Part shown: in pieces, positions 16,337 through 27,207 of the stretch | Numbering within the stretch: position 1 is the first letter of the stretch | How the letters are laid out: each line of letters starts with the position of its first letter | Origin: JBEBGV01 sp040081265 | Lineage (GTDB): Bacteria; Acidobacteriota; Vicinamibacteria; Vicinamibacterales; UBA2999 | Length of the DNA stretch: 30,973 nt | Assembly: GCA_040081265.1 (NCBI GenBank) | Contig: JBEBGV010000057.1 | Coordinates: forward strand, 1-30,973 | Reading direction: 5' to 3' | The notes under the pieces: model-generated | Database searches by the model: none | Told to the model about the DNA's origin: nothing | The model's input: the letters and a program-made list of their open reading frames with translations, nothing else | Position numbers and translations under genes: made by a program

Positions 16337-17689
16337 ATGACTAGGCGAAGACTTATGCGGTGCATTGGCCGACAGCTCGCTTGGGTAGTCGTGCGAGCAG
16401 TCACAGCCCTTGCGATGGACGTGACGGTCGCCACCGCACAAGCGCAGCCACCCGTGCCCGTACTGGAGGTCGCACATCAGCACGGCGCACCCGCACTGTT
16501 TTCGAACCGCGAGTCGTCGGGCACAGCGTGGGTGCCAGAGATCACGCCGATGTACGGCGTCCATCGCGCGTGGGCAGGCTGGGAATTCATGGCGCATGGC
16601 AACGCCTTTCTCCAGTTCATTGACGAGTCTGGAGACGTGCATCGCCGAGGCAGGCAGGTTAGTAGCATCAACTGGGTCATGGGGATGGCTCGACGCCCCC
16701 TGGGCACGGGACGCGTGGGTCTTCGCGCGATGGTCAGCCTGGAACCGTGGACCATCCGCGGCTGCGGATACCCGAATCTGCTGGCGACGGGCGAGGTGTG
16801 TGAGGGAGACACTATTCACGACCGCCAGCATCCGCATGATCTGTTCATGGAACTTGCCGCGGACTACGACCGTCCCCTGCGCGGCGCGCTGCGGTGGCAG
16901 GTGTACGCTGCGCCGGCTGGAGAGCCCGCCATCGGCCCGCCGGGCTTCCCACATCGAGCCTCGGCGGTCGCCAATCCGATCGCGCCCATCACGCACCACT
17001 GGCTTGATGCGACACACATCACCTTCGGTGTGGTGACGACAGGCATCTACGGACCGCGCTGGAGGGCAGAGGCTTCGCTCTTCAACGGCCGGGAACCGGA
17101 CGCCGCGCGGATGGGGTTCGACCTGGCCGCCCTCGATTCCTTCTCCGGCAGATTCTCTCTGGCGCCGAGTAATGGGCTCAGCGTTCAGCTATCGGCCGCA
17201 CATCTGCACGAGGCCGAAGCCGGCGTCGGCAGGCAGCCCAGAACGGATGTGAACCGCGTGACCGCGTCGGCGATGCATGAGCGCCGCCTGGGTGTCCGCG
17301 GCACCTGGGCGACGACGCTGGCCTATGGTGTGAACTCGAAGGTGGCGATCATTCCGGGCGGCGTCCTGGACGAACTCACGCATGCGGTGCTGCTCGAGAC
17401 GAGCGCCACGATCGATCAGCGGCATTCGTGGTTTGGCCGCGTGGAAGTCGTGAGCAAGCCTGCGCACGACCTGCACGTACATGAGTACATCACCGAGGTG
17501 TTCACGGTGGCCAAGCTCGAAGTTGGCTACGTGCGCCATGCCAGGGCGTGGCATGGCCTTCTGCCGGGAATCGGCGGGGTGTTGATGGGCAGCTTGGTGC
17601 CGGCGCCGCTGGCCCCCCGGTATGGCGGACGGGTCGCGCCAGGATTCGGGGTCTTCCTGACCGTTCGGCCAGTGGAGCACCCCCGGTAG
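16337..17689 (+). CDS. Exported, probably outer-membrane beta-barrel protein
   Basis: A 450-residue protein with an N-terminal signal peptide (ending around ATAQAQ, residue 36) and a body of alternating short strands rich in Trp, Gly and aromatic residues. This is typical of outer-membrane barrels. His-rich spots include HQHG, DRQHPHD, THHW, HLHEAE and HDLHVHEY. I do not recognise a named family; similar proteins occur beside metal efflux genes. Start could be ATG 16337 or ATG 16355 (MRCIGRQ); neither has a strong ribosome site. It diverges from the ArsR-rhodanese operon and is followed two bases later by the small Cys-rich gene. Metal binding at the surface is inference from the histidines. 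Confidence 0.75.
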   Translation: MTRRRLMRCIGRQLAWVVVRAVTALAMDVTVATAQAQPPVPVLEVAHQHGAPALFSNRESSGTAWVPEITPMYGVHRAWAGWEFMAHGNAFLQFIDESGDVHRRGRQVSSINWVMGMARRPLGTGRVGLRAMVSLEPWTIRGCGYPNLLATGEVCEGDTIHDRQHPHDLFMELAADYDRPLRGALRWQVYAAPAGEPAIGPPGFPHRASAVANPIAPITHHWLDATHITFGVVTTGIYGPRWRAEASLFNGREPDAARMGFDLAALDSFSGRFSLAPSNGLSVQLSAAHLHEAEAGVGRQPRTDVNRVTASAMHERRLGVRGTWATTLAYGVNSKVAIIPGGVLDELTHAVLLETSATIDQRHSWFGRVEVVSKPAHDLHVHEYITEVFTVAKLEVGYVRHARAWHGLLPGIGGVLMGSLVPAPLAPRYGGRVAPGFGVFLTVRPVEHPR

Positions 17690-17691
17690 TC

Positions 17692-18048
17692 ATGCTATGC
17701 TCGGTGACGATGCGCTCGGACACGTTCCGCAGGATTGCCAGGGTCACCGCCTGGGTCATCTTGAGCTGGGTCGCCGTGGACCTTGGTGCCCCGAGTGTCT
17801 GTGCGCTGGATCAGGATGAGCTCTTTGCCTCGATCGCGTCGACACGCGTTCAGGCCGCGGGACAGGACACCGGCACTGAAGGTGCCGCTGGGCATGTCGA
17901 CGATTGTTTCTGCTGTTCGCACTGCGTCGATGTCTCGTTGCTCTCGGTCGCGACCGCGCCGCCACTTGCGGACGCGCGCCTCGTATTGCCCCTGGCGTTA
18001 GCCCCTCTCTCCTCCGCATTCCCACCGTACCACCCTCCTCGCGCCTAG
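17692..18048 (+). CDS. Small secreted Cys-rich protein preceding czcCBA
   Basis: A 118-residue protein (112 if ATG 17710 is used). It has a hydrophobic leader (VTAWVILSWVAVDLGAPSVCA) and a compact metal-ligand-like cluster DDCFCCSHCVD near residue 77, then a Pro/Leu-rich tail ending HPPRA. I cannot assign a family. Position directly ahead of a czc operon recalls small periplasmic accessory proteins of such operons (for example CzcI), but no sequence likeness is claimed. Four Cys and one His within eleven residues suggest thiolate metal binding or disulfides; this is inference. Confidence 0.65.
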   Translation: MLCSVTMRSDTFRRIARVTAWVILSWVAVDLGAPSVCALDQDELFASIASTRVQAAGQDTGTEGAAGHVDDCFCCSHCVDVSLLSVATAPPLADARLVLPLALAPLSSAFPPYHPPRA

Positions 18049-18192
18049 CCGCCCGCTGACGGGGTTAGAGACGCTCTCCTGCGTATCGCACGCGGGCATC
18101 TCAATCCCTCGACGTCATCTCGCTCACAACTGAACGTAACTACTTTTGAGCGTGGCCGGGCGCGTGGCGCCGGGTCAGGCCCGTGTGTGCCC

Positions 18193-19530
18193 ATGTTGAA
18201 TCGAATTGCAGTGATCTGCTGCGCCATGGCCGTTCTTGGCGCCCGCCCCTCTCTTGCGCAGGAGGAGGCCATTGTTCCGGCGCAGCTCTCGCTCTCTCAG
18301 GCATTGGTCGTCGCGCTGGAGCGCAATCCTGCGCTCGCCGCCGTCCGGAGTGAAGGCGACATTGCGGCCGCCGCCCGTGTGGCGGCGAACCAGAGGCTGA
18401 ACCCGGCGTTCACCGTCGACTCGTCTGGGCTTCCGCTGTCGCAGACCGATCGTCCGTCGTTCTTCAACAACCAGGAGTTGACGTTTCGGGTCGACCAGGA
18501 AATCGAGTTGGCAGGCCGACGGGCGCTGCGTACGGCCGTCGCGCAGGCAGGACTCGACACCGCGGCTGCGCGCCTGGAGAATGCGCGCCGGCTCCTGAGA
18601 CTCGACGTGCAACGCGTCTATTTTCAGGCGGTGCTGGCAACCGCGGACCGCGATGTCGCACGGGCCTCGCTGGAGGAAATCGACCGCGCCATGGGCCTGA
18701 ACATGGCGCGTTTCGAGCAGGGCGAGATCTCTGGTGGGGAACTCCGCCGCCTCCAGGTCGAGCGCCTGCGATTTGTCGACGATGTGTTCGCTGCCGAGCT
18801 GGCGTTGCGCAATGCGCGGAGTGCCCTGCTGGCGTTGATGAACGTGACGGCCATGGGACAGGCCTTCGAGGTGACCGAACCCCTGGCGATCTCGCCCACG
18901 ACGACCACGCCGACACCTCCCGGCGTCGTCGCTGCCGTACTGCCCGGTGCGGTCGGCGGGCAGGCGTCCGCGATCGTCGTCGACGCCCTTGCCCGTCGTC
19001 CTGATGTCCTTGCCGCACAACGTGAACTCGTGCGCGCGGACACCGAGACGCGGCTGCAGCGGGCGCTACGCACCCCCAACCTGACCATTGGCGGCGGCTA
19101 TCGACGCGATTTCGGCACCAACGCCGTTGTCTTCGGTGCCACCGTCCCGCTGCCCTTCTTCAATCGCAACGAGGGAGGCATCGGCCGCGCCGAAGCCGAG
19201 CGGGCGCAGGCGGTCAGCCGCGCGCGAAGCGCCGAGCTTGGGGTGCGACTCGACGTCCAGCAGGCGGCCAACGCCGTTGACGTGAACACGGAGCGCGTCG
19301 CGTACATCGAGCGGGAGTATCTGACGACCGCGCGCGAGTCGCGCGACATCATTCAAGCCTCCTATCGCCTGGGCTCAGCCGATCTCATCGATTTCCTTGA
19401 TGCACAACGCGCGTTCCGCGACACCGTGCGCACTTACAACCGCGCTCTGTATGACCAGCGACTGAGCTTGTTTGAACTCGAAGCAGCCGTTGGGACTACG
19501 ACTGGCGCCATTTCTCAGGCAGGGCAGTGA
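18193..19530 (+). CDS. czcC: CzcC-type outer-membrane factor (copy 2)
   Basis: A 445-residue TolC/CzcC protein, clearly different from copy 1. Signal peptide about residues 1-22 (ARPSLAQE). OEP repeats run about 30-220 and 250-430, with EIELAGRRALR at residue 103. The start is ATG 18193; a GTG two codons earlier (18187) is the alternative, and no good ribosome site is seen. The 144 bases upstream (18049-18192) carry no gene and presumably hold the operon's leader. The next gene starts one base after the stop. Confidence 0.92.
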   Translation: MLNRIAVICCAMAVLGARPSLAQEEAIVPAQLSLSQALVVALERNPALAAVRSEGDIAAAARVAANQRLNPAFTVDSSGLPLSQTDRPSFFNNQELTFRVDQEIELAGRRALRTAVAQAGLDTAAARLENARRLLRLDVQRVYFQAVLATADRDVARASLEEIDRAMGLNMARFEQGEISGGELRRLQVERLRFVDDVFAAELALRNARSALLALMNVTAMGQAFEVTEPLAISPTTTTPTPPGVVAAVLPGAVGGQASAIVVDALARRPDVLAAQRELVRADTETRLQRALRTPNLTIGGGYRRDFGTNAVVFGATVPLPFFNRNEGGIGRAEAERAQAVSRARSAELGVRLDVQQAANAVDVNTERVAYIEREYLTTARESRDIIQASYRLGSADLIDFLDAQRAFRDTVRTYNRALYDQRLSLFELEAAVGTTTGAISQAGQ

Positions 19531-19531
19531 C

Positions 19532-20812
19532 ATGTTGAATCAGATGACACCCGGCAACGGGCGTCGGAGCGCGATTCCGGGGGTGGCCATCGCACTGGTA
19601 GCCGGATTGGCGATTGGTGCTGGTGTGATGTTCATGATGCGCGGGACTGGGGCCGGCCCGGCGCCGGCAGCAGAGGCGGAGCACGAAGAACTGCCGGCCG
19701 GGATTGTCGAGGTGCCTGAAGCCGCACAGCGAAACGCCGGCCTGCAGACCTTGACGGTGACCCGCAGTGTGGTGCCCGCCACGATTGAGGTTACCGGCGT
19801 CGTGGCTGCAGACGAGTCACGCGTCGGCCATATCCGTCCCCTCGCGAGAGGCGTCATCGAGGATGTGGCGGTCACCCTCGGGGCACGGGTGCAACAGGGG
19901 CAGGTCCTTGCGACCTACGACAACATCGAGCTGGGTGAACTGGTGGGCAGCTATCTCAGCGAGGTCGCCGCCCGGCGGCAGGCCGAAGCCGATCTGGAAG
20001 TCAAACAGCGCTCGCTGGAGCGGGCTGAACAGCTCATCAAGCTCGAAGCGGTGGCTCAGCAGACGCTCGAACTCCGCCGCGCCGAACTCAAGAGTGCCGA
20101 GGCGGCCGTGGCCAGCCGGAAGGCGGGGGTGGCCAAGGTCGAGGAGCAGATGCACCGATTCGGCCTGTCGGAGGCAGACCTGGCCAACCTCACCCCGGAC
20201 GAAGGCACGAGTCTGCATCGCACTGCGTCACACAGCATCCTGAGGGCGCCGTTTTCAGGGGTGATCACCAAGTTCGATGTGGCGAGAGGCGAGCTGGTGA
20301 CCTCAGAGCGGGAACTGATGACTGTCAGCGACCTTTCGACGGTCTGGGTCATGGCGGACGTGTACGAGAAGGATCTGGCAAAGGTCAGAGTCAACAGCGA
20401 CGTGAATATGCGCGTGGATGCCTATCCGGATCGCGTGTTCGTGGGTCGGCTCACCTACGTCAGCGACATCATCGACCCCCAGACCCGCACTGCCAAGGTG
20501 AGGTGCGTCATCGTCAATCCCGATGGGGCGCTGAAGCTCGACATGTTCGTGAACGTCGGAGTTGCGACCACTGACCGCCGGGACGCGATCGTTGTGCCCG
20601 TGGCAGCGGTGCAGCAGATCGACGGTGCGTCAGTGGTGTTCGTGCGACAGGGTCCGGAGCGGTTTCTGCAGCGGCCCGTGACGCTCGGCGTGACAGCGGG
20701 TGCTGTGGTCGAGGTCGTGTCCGGGCTCGAGGGCAACGAAGTCATCGCCGGTGCCGGCAGCTTCTATCTGAAGACCGCGGCGTTGCGCGAACGCATCGGC
20801 GACGAGCACTGA
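19532..20812 (+). CDS. czcB: CzcB-type periplasmic adaptor (copy 2)
   Basis: A 426-residue HlyD-family membrane-fusion protein with an N-terminal anchor (about residues 15-35). The order is lipoyl half (GHIRPLARGVIEDVAVTLG, about 99-117), coiled hairpin (about 130-215), second half (ILRAPFSGVITKF), beta-barrel and membrane-proximal domain. It lacks the extra N-terminal domain of the copy 1 adaptor, so the two pumps are not recent duplicates. ATG 19532 is set by the close junction with czcC; the frame extends upstream into czcC. The pump gene follows nine bases after its stop. Confidence 0.92.
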   Translation: MLNQMTPGNGRRSAIPGVAIALVAGLAIGAGVMFMMRGTGAGPAPAAEAEHEELPAGIVEVPEAAQRNAGLQTLTVTRSVVPATIEVTGVVAADESRVGHIRPLARGVIEDVAVTLGARVQQGQVLATYDNIELGELVGSYLSEVAARRQAEADLEVKQRSLERAEQLIKLEAVAQQTLELRRAELKSAEAAVASRKAGVAKVEEQMHRFGLSEADLANLTPDEGTSLHRTASHSILRAPFSGVITKFDVARGELVTSERELMTVSDLSTVWVMADVYEKDLAKVRVNSDVNMRVDAYPDRVFVGRLTYVSDIIDPQTRTAKVRCVIVNPDGALKLDMFVNVGVATTDRRDAIVVPVAAVQQIDGASVVFVRQGPERFLQRPVTLGVTAGAVVEVVSGLEGNEVIAGAGSFYLKTAALRERIGDEH

Positions 20813-20821
20813 GGGGACACT

Positions 20822-23895
<3,074 letters not shown>

Positions 23896-23899
<4 letters not shown>

Positions 23900-24225
23900 T
23901 GCGCGAAATCAAAGCAATCATCCGACGAGACCATGTGTCTGAGGTGATCGGTGCCTTGCACGAACGACCTGATCTGCCCGGCGTCACCATTTCCTACGTC
24001 GAGGGCGTTGGCAGACGTCACGACGGCGCAGGGGGTGCCGAGTTCGGGGAAGTGCAGATGGCGAAGCTCGAGACGGTGGTGGCGACCGAACTGGCTGACT
24101 GGGTTGTAGACACCATCCAACACGCCGCATCCACGGGGCGGCCCGGTGACGGAAAGATCTTCGTGAGTCGGGTGGAGCACGCCGTCGAAATCCGGTCGGG
24201 TAAGAAGGGGCCGGCGGTTCTCTGA
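23896..24225 (+). CDS. PII-like signalling protein linked to RND pump
   Basis: A 109-residue member of the GlnB/PII superfamily. It starts MMREIKAIIRRDHVSEVIGAL and keeps the nucleotide-binding B-loop TGRPGDGKIFV and the C-terminal EIRSGKKGP. The T-loop (GVGRRHDGAGGAEFGEVQMAKLE) is short and has no Tyr equivalent to the uridylylated residue of GlnB, so ordinary nitrogen signalling by uridylylation is unlikely. A group of PII proteins tied to heavy-metal RND pumps (PII-NG) has been described, and this gene fits it. It overlaps czcA by four bases. Regulation of the pump by nucleotide or metal is inferred. Confidence 0.88.
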
Positions 24226-24226
24226 C

Positions 24227-24367
24227 GTGGCGGCCAACACCAACGACAAGAGAAGCGGCGGGGACACGTGGGACTGGTCCACGGTTGTTCTTGTTGTTCT
24301 TGCGGTGACGGTCGTTCTTGCGTTGACGATCGAACTGTGGAACACGCATCCGTTTGGCGGCCGCTGA
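24227..24367 (+). CDS. 46-residue membrane peptide after the PII gene
   Basis: A GTG-started frame encodes a polar N-terminus (MAANTNDKRSGGDTWDW), one membrane span rich in Val/Leu (about residues 18-37) and the tail ELWNTHPFGGR. It begins one base after the PII stop. A 65-residue protein at 30329-30526 occupies the same place after the truncated PII gene. It has the same plan and a similar tail (TAHPRG), which supports this being a real gene. A role as a small subunit or membrane tether for the RND-PII pair is inference. Confidence 0.65.
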   Translation: MAANTNDKRSGGDTWDWSTVVLVVLAVTVVLALTIELWNTHPFGGR

Positions 24368-24383
24368 TGGCCGAGGAGCGTCG

Positions 24384-24830
24384 ATGAACGTCATGAGAGT
24401 GGGAATGCTGTTCGTCTCGATTTGCACGGCCACACCCCTGTACGCGCACCAGGGACCTGCCGGGCCGTCGAGCGATCACGTGTTTGTCGTCAGCGGAGCC
24501 GGGAAGGTTCTGTTGGACGGGGATGTCTTGTGCGGAGACGTTCTGCTGCCGCAGGGCCAGTATCGCTTCGGGCATCGGATCGAAGGAGAACGGCATGCCA
24601 TCGTGCTCACGTCCAGCTCGACGGCGCCCGAAGGTGTGGTTGTCTGTGAACTAAGGATGAGTGTGCTGTGGGCGAGTGAGGTCGCGAAGACCACGGTCGT
24701 GTTTGCCGATCACGTTGCCAGCGGAACCATGCGGCTGACCGCGGTGCAGCTCAGAGGTGAGGACCATCTTCACCTGCCCTTTCCCCCGCGCACGGCGTTC
24801 CGCTCGACGAGTTGGGAGACGGGATCCTGA
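24384..24830 (+). CDS. Small exported protein of unknown function
   Basis: A 148-residue protein with a signal peptide (about residues 1-21, cleaved near LYAHQG, which again leaves His at or near the N-terminus). The soluble domain is beta-rich, with two Cys (CGDVLLPQG and VVCELRM) that could pair, and a His-containing tail (DHLHLPFPPR). GAGGAG (24373-24378) supports ATG 24384. I do not recognise the family. It sits between the membrane peptide and the TonB receptor and overlaps the latter's start. Confidence 0.65.
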   Translation: MNVMRVGMLFVSICTATPLYAHQGPAGPSSDHVFVVSGAGKVLLDGDVLCGDVLLPQGQYRFGHRIEGERHAIVLTSSSTAPEGVVVCELRMSVLWASEVAKTTVVFADHVASGTMRLTAVQLRGEDHLHLPFPPRTAFRSTSWETGS

Positions 24831-26662
24831 GTCGCCATGGGTTGGGCCGCCTCCGGAAGGCCAGCGGCAGTCGCGTCGAGGCTCTGCTGGCTCTCGCCCT
24901 CGCCGTGGTCGCCGTTGTGCCAGCGTCCGCACAGGACCCCATCGTCGAGTCCATCGTCGTGACGGCGGCGGCAGCGCCGGTGCCGCTGGGTTCGGTGACT
25001 CGATCGTTGACGGTGATCACCCGGGCTGACATCGCACGGCTGCCGGTGCGGACCATCTCCGATGCACTTCGACTCATTGCGTCGGTTGATGTGCGAGCGC
25101 GCGGAGACCGGGGCGTGCAGAGCGACTATTCCATTCGGGGAGCGACGTTCGGACAGACCCTCGTGCTGGTCGACGGAGTTCGCCTCAATGACGCTCAAAC
25201 AGGCCATCACAACGGAGACATTCCCGTGTCCCTCGATGAGGTTGAGCGGATTGAGGTACTGAAGGGGCCAGGCTCCTCGTTGTTTGGGGCAGACGCGTTC
25301 GGTGGGACGATCAATGTCATCACCCGCCGCGATGCAGCATCGAGATCGGCGTCGCTGGAAGCCGGGAGCTTTGGTCTGGTCGCCGGACGCGGGCAGATGG
25401 ACTTCGAGGCCGGTGGGGTGCGTCAGACGTTCAGCGGCTCGGCCGCGCGGTCGGGCGGGTTCATGTTGGCCCGCGATTTCAAGACTGCCATCGTCAGTTC
25501 GAGGACGGCGGTGGGCAACCGCTCGAACGTGTCGGCTTCCTATTTGTGGAACGACTTCGGCGCCAACGGGTTTTATGGACCCTCGCCCTCCCACGAGTGG
25601 ACGAGCCAGGCGCTGCTTGCGGCCGATCATCGCTTCGCCGATCGCGCCGGGTGGGCCGTGGTGTCCAACGCCTCGTATCGTACGCACGGAGACAGATTTC
25701 TCTGGGATGTCCGGCGGCCGGGGATCTCTGAGAATCGTCATCGCACCCATGCCGCCATCGGAACACTCAAGGGATCGCGTCGGCTGAGCGAACGCGATTC
25801 AGTCACCGTCGGAGTCGACGGCGGCGCGGATTGGATTCGCTCCAGCAATCTGGGCGACCACTCGACCACGCGGTTCAGTGCTTTCGGCGAGTGGCGGCGC
25901 GCGATCGGGATGCGTTGGCAGGTAGACGCGAGTGGGCGCTTCGACCGCTACAGCGAATTCGGCCAGGCCTGGAGCCCCGCCGCAGGTGCGGCGTGGTGGC
26001 CGTCATCCCGCGTCAGAATCCGCGCTTCCGGCGGCCGCGGGTTTCGCGTCCCCACGTTGACGGAACGCTTTTACTCAGACCCGGCGCACCTGGCTCGCGC
26101 TGATCTCAAACCAGAGACGGCCTGGGCGGCGGAGGGTGGCATTGACGTGTTCAGCGGTCGCGGCTGGATAGTGACCGCGACCGCGTTCAGTCGCGTTGAA
26201 CAGAACGTGATTGACTGGCTTCGAGCCACACCGGCCGAGCGCTGGCGGACTGCAAACCTGCGACACGTCAACACACGAGGGGTCGAGTTCAGCGCGCGCA
26301 CAGCGTTGCCGCGGGAGGGCTTTCTGCAGTTCCAGTACACCGGACTTCGCACCGACGCGGCGGCGGTGAGCCAGTTGTCGAAATATGCGCTGGACGCTGC
26401 ACCTCGGGCGCTCGTCGCGACGGTGGCGATCAGTGTGCCCGGCGGCGTCAGTCTGGTGCCGCGCGTGGAATACAAGCGACGCAAGCGGCCAGACGCGACG
26501 CGCGACCATACAATCGTTGACGTGAGGCTTGATCGGCGCTTCGGCCGCTATCGTGTGATGGTGGACGGGACGAACCTTTTGAATCAGTCGTATCAAGAAG
26601 TTGTCGGGGTGACCGCGCCTCCCCGTTCGGTCTCGATATCGCTGACGGTAAACGCACGGTAG
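24812..26662 (+). CDS. TonB-dependent outer-membrane receptor, BtuB-like
   Basis: A 616-residue receptor. Signal peptide ends near PASAQD (residue 41), followed by a TonB-box-like IVESIVVTA, a plug domain (about 50-170: VDVRARGDRGVQSDYSIRG, VLVDGVRLND, IEVLKGPGSSLFGADAFGG) and a barrel ending in the SVSISLTVNAR strand. Size and plug are closest to the BtuB/colicin I receptor class, suggesting cobalamin or a metal chelate; the ligand is not provable. The start must be TTG (24812, or 24842), because no ATG or GTG fits; TTG 24812 overlaps the previous gene by 19 bases. It is the last gene of the second czc unit. Part of a paralogue survives at 29781-29891. Confidence 0.85.
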   Translation: MGDGILSRHGLGRLRKASGSRVEALLALALAVVAVVPASAQDPIVESIVVTAAAAPVPLGSVTRSLTVITRADIARLPVRTISDALRLIASVDVRARGDRGVQSDYSIRGATFGQTLVLVDGVRLNDAQTGHHNGDIPVSLDEVERIEVLKGPGSSLFGADAFGGTINVITRRDAASRSASLEAGSFGLVAGRGQMDFEAGGVRQTFSGSAARSGGFMLARDFKTAIVSSRTAVGNRSNVSASYLWNDFGANGFYGPSPSHEWTSQALLAADHRFADRAGWAVVSNASYRTHGDRFLWDVRRPGISENRHRTHAAIGTLKGSRRLSERDSVTVGVDGGADWIRSSNLGDHSTTRFSAFGEWRRAIGMRWQVDASGRFDRYSEFGQAWSPAAGAAWWPSSRVRIRASGGRGFRVPTLTERFYSDPAHLARADLKPETAWAAEGGIDVFSGRGWIVTATAFSRVEQNVIDWLRATPAERWRTANLRHVNTRGVEFSARTALPREGFLQFQYTGLRTDAAAVSQLSKYALDAAPRALVATVAISVPGGVSLVPRVEYKRRKRPDATRDHTIVDVRLDRRFGRYRVMVDGTNLLNQSYQEVVGVTAPPRSVSISLTVNAR

Positions 26663-26688
26663 GGGACCCGAGCCAGACCGAGTCCACT

Positions 26689-26991
26689 CTAGATGCCCAT
26701 TCGCATAATGTCTTGATACGCCTGCACGAACTTGTTCCGAAGTGCCAGCGTGATTTCCAAAGCCTCCTCCGCCTCGTGCAACGCGAGCATTGCCTCGTGG
26801 ACGTCGGTAGTGCCATTCAACATTCCGGCAACCGCAGTATTGGCCTCAGCGTTGGTCGTCTCGACCTTGGAGATGAGCGCGTCGAGCTTGTCGCCGAAGC
26901 CAACGCCTGGAGTGACTTCACTCGGATTACCGAGACCGGCTCCCCCGATGGTGCCAACGCCGATATTGCTGCCAATTGACCTGACTGGCAT
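26689..26991 (-). CDS. fliE: FliE-like flagellar basal-body protein, isolated
   Basis: A 100-residue protein with the FliE signature in its C-terminal half: DVHEAMLALHEAEEALEI, then LRNKFVQAYQDIMRMGI. FliE is the adaptor between the MS ring and the flagellar rod and is normally encoded beside flgB, flgC and fliF. None of these is present here. The N-terminal 40 residues are Gly-rich, and the length equals that of usual FliE proteins. ATG 26991 has AGGA six bases upstream; a longer frame to 27084 is open but looks non-coding. It converges on the TonB receptor. The match is my recognition of the motif and was not searched. Confidence 0.75.
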   Translation of the reverse strand: MPVRSIGSNIGVGTIGGAGLGNPSEVTPGVGFGDKLDALISKVETTNAEANTAVAGMLNGTTDVHEAMLALHEAEEALEITLALRNKFVQAYQDIMRMGI

Positions 26992-27165
26992 CGTGTCCTG
27001 ATCCTTCTGCAACGATTCGAGCCTGCCGTGGTCCGGAGCAAGCGCCGTGGACTCCAGGTAACGGCCTCGCAAACGTGATGCCACTCGAAGGCCATGCGGA
27101 CTTGGCCGGCAGGGCCCGGCCTCGTGGGCGCGGGGACCGGCAACTTGTCGGAATTCCGACCGAGA

Positions 27166-27200
27166 GGTGCCGGCCGTTCGTCACACGAATGGCTGGCACC
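27166..27200 (-). terminator. Strong hairpin after the P-type ATPase gene
   Basis: A 16-base stem (27166-27181 with 27185-27200) contains 14 Watson-Crick pairs and two G-T wobbles, closed by a CAC loop. It begins eight bases past the ATPase stop in the direction of transcription. No T-tract follows, so termination may need other factors, or the hairpin may protect the mRNA end. A separate 14-base palindrome, GTCGGAATTCCGAC, lies just beyond it at 27147-27160. Confidence 0.55.
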
Positions 27201-27207
27201 ACACACG

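Noticed and set aside
18150..18180. GC-rich possible hairpin before czcC copy 2
   Set aside because: Arms are short and interrupted, with no T-run and no consistent pairing.
24770..25750. Minus-strand frame (326 codons) opposite the TonB receptor
   Set aside because: It is antisense to the plug domain, which has clear receptor motifs on the + strand.
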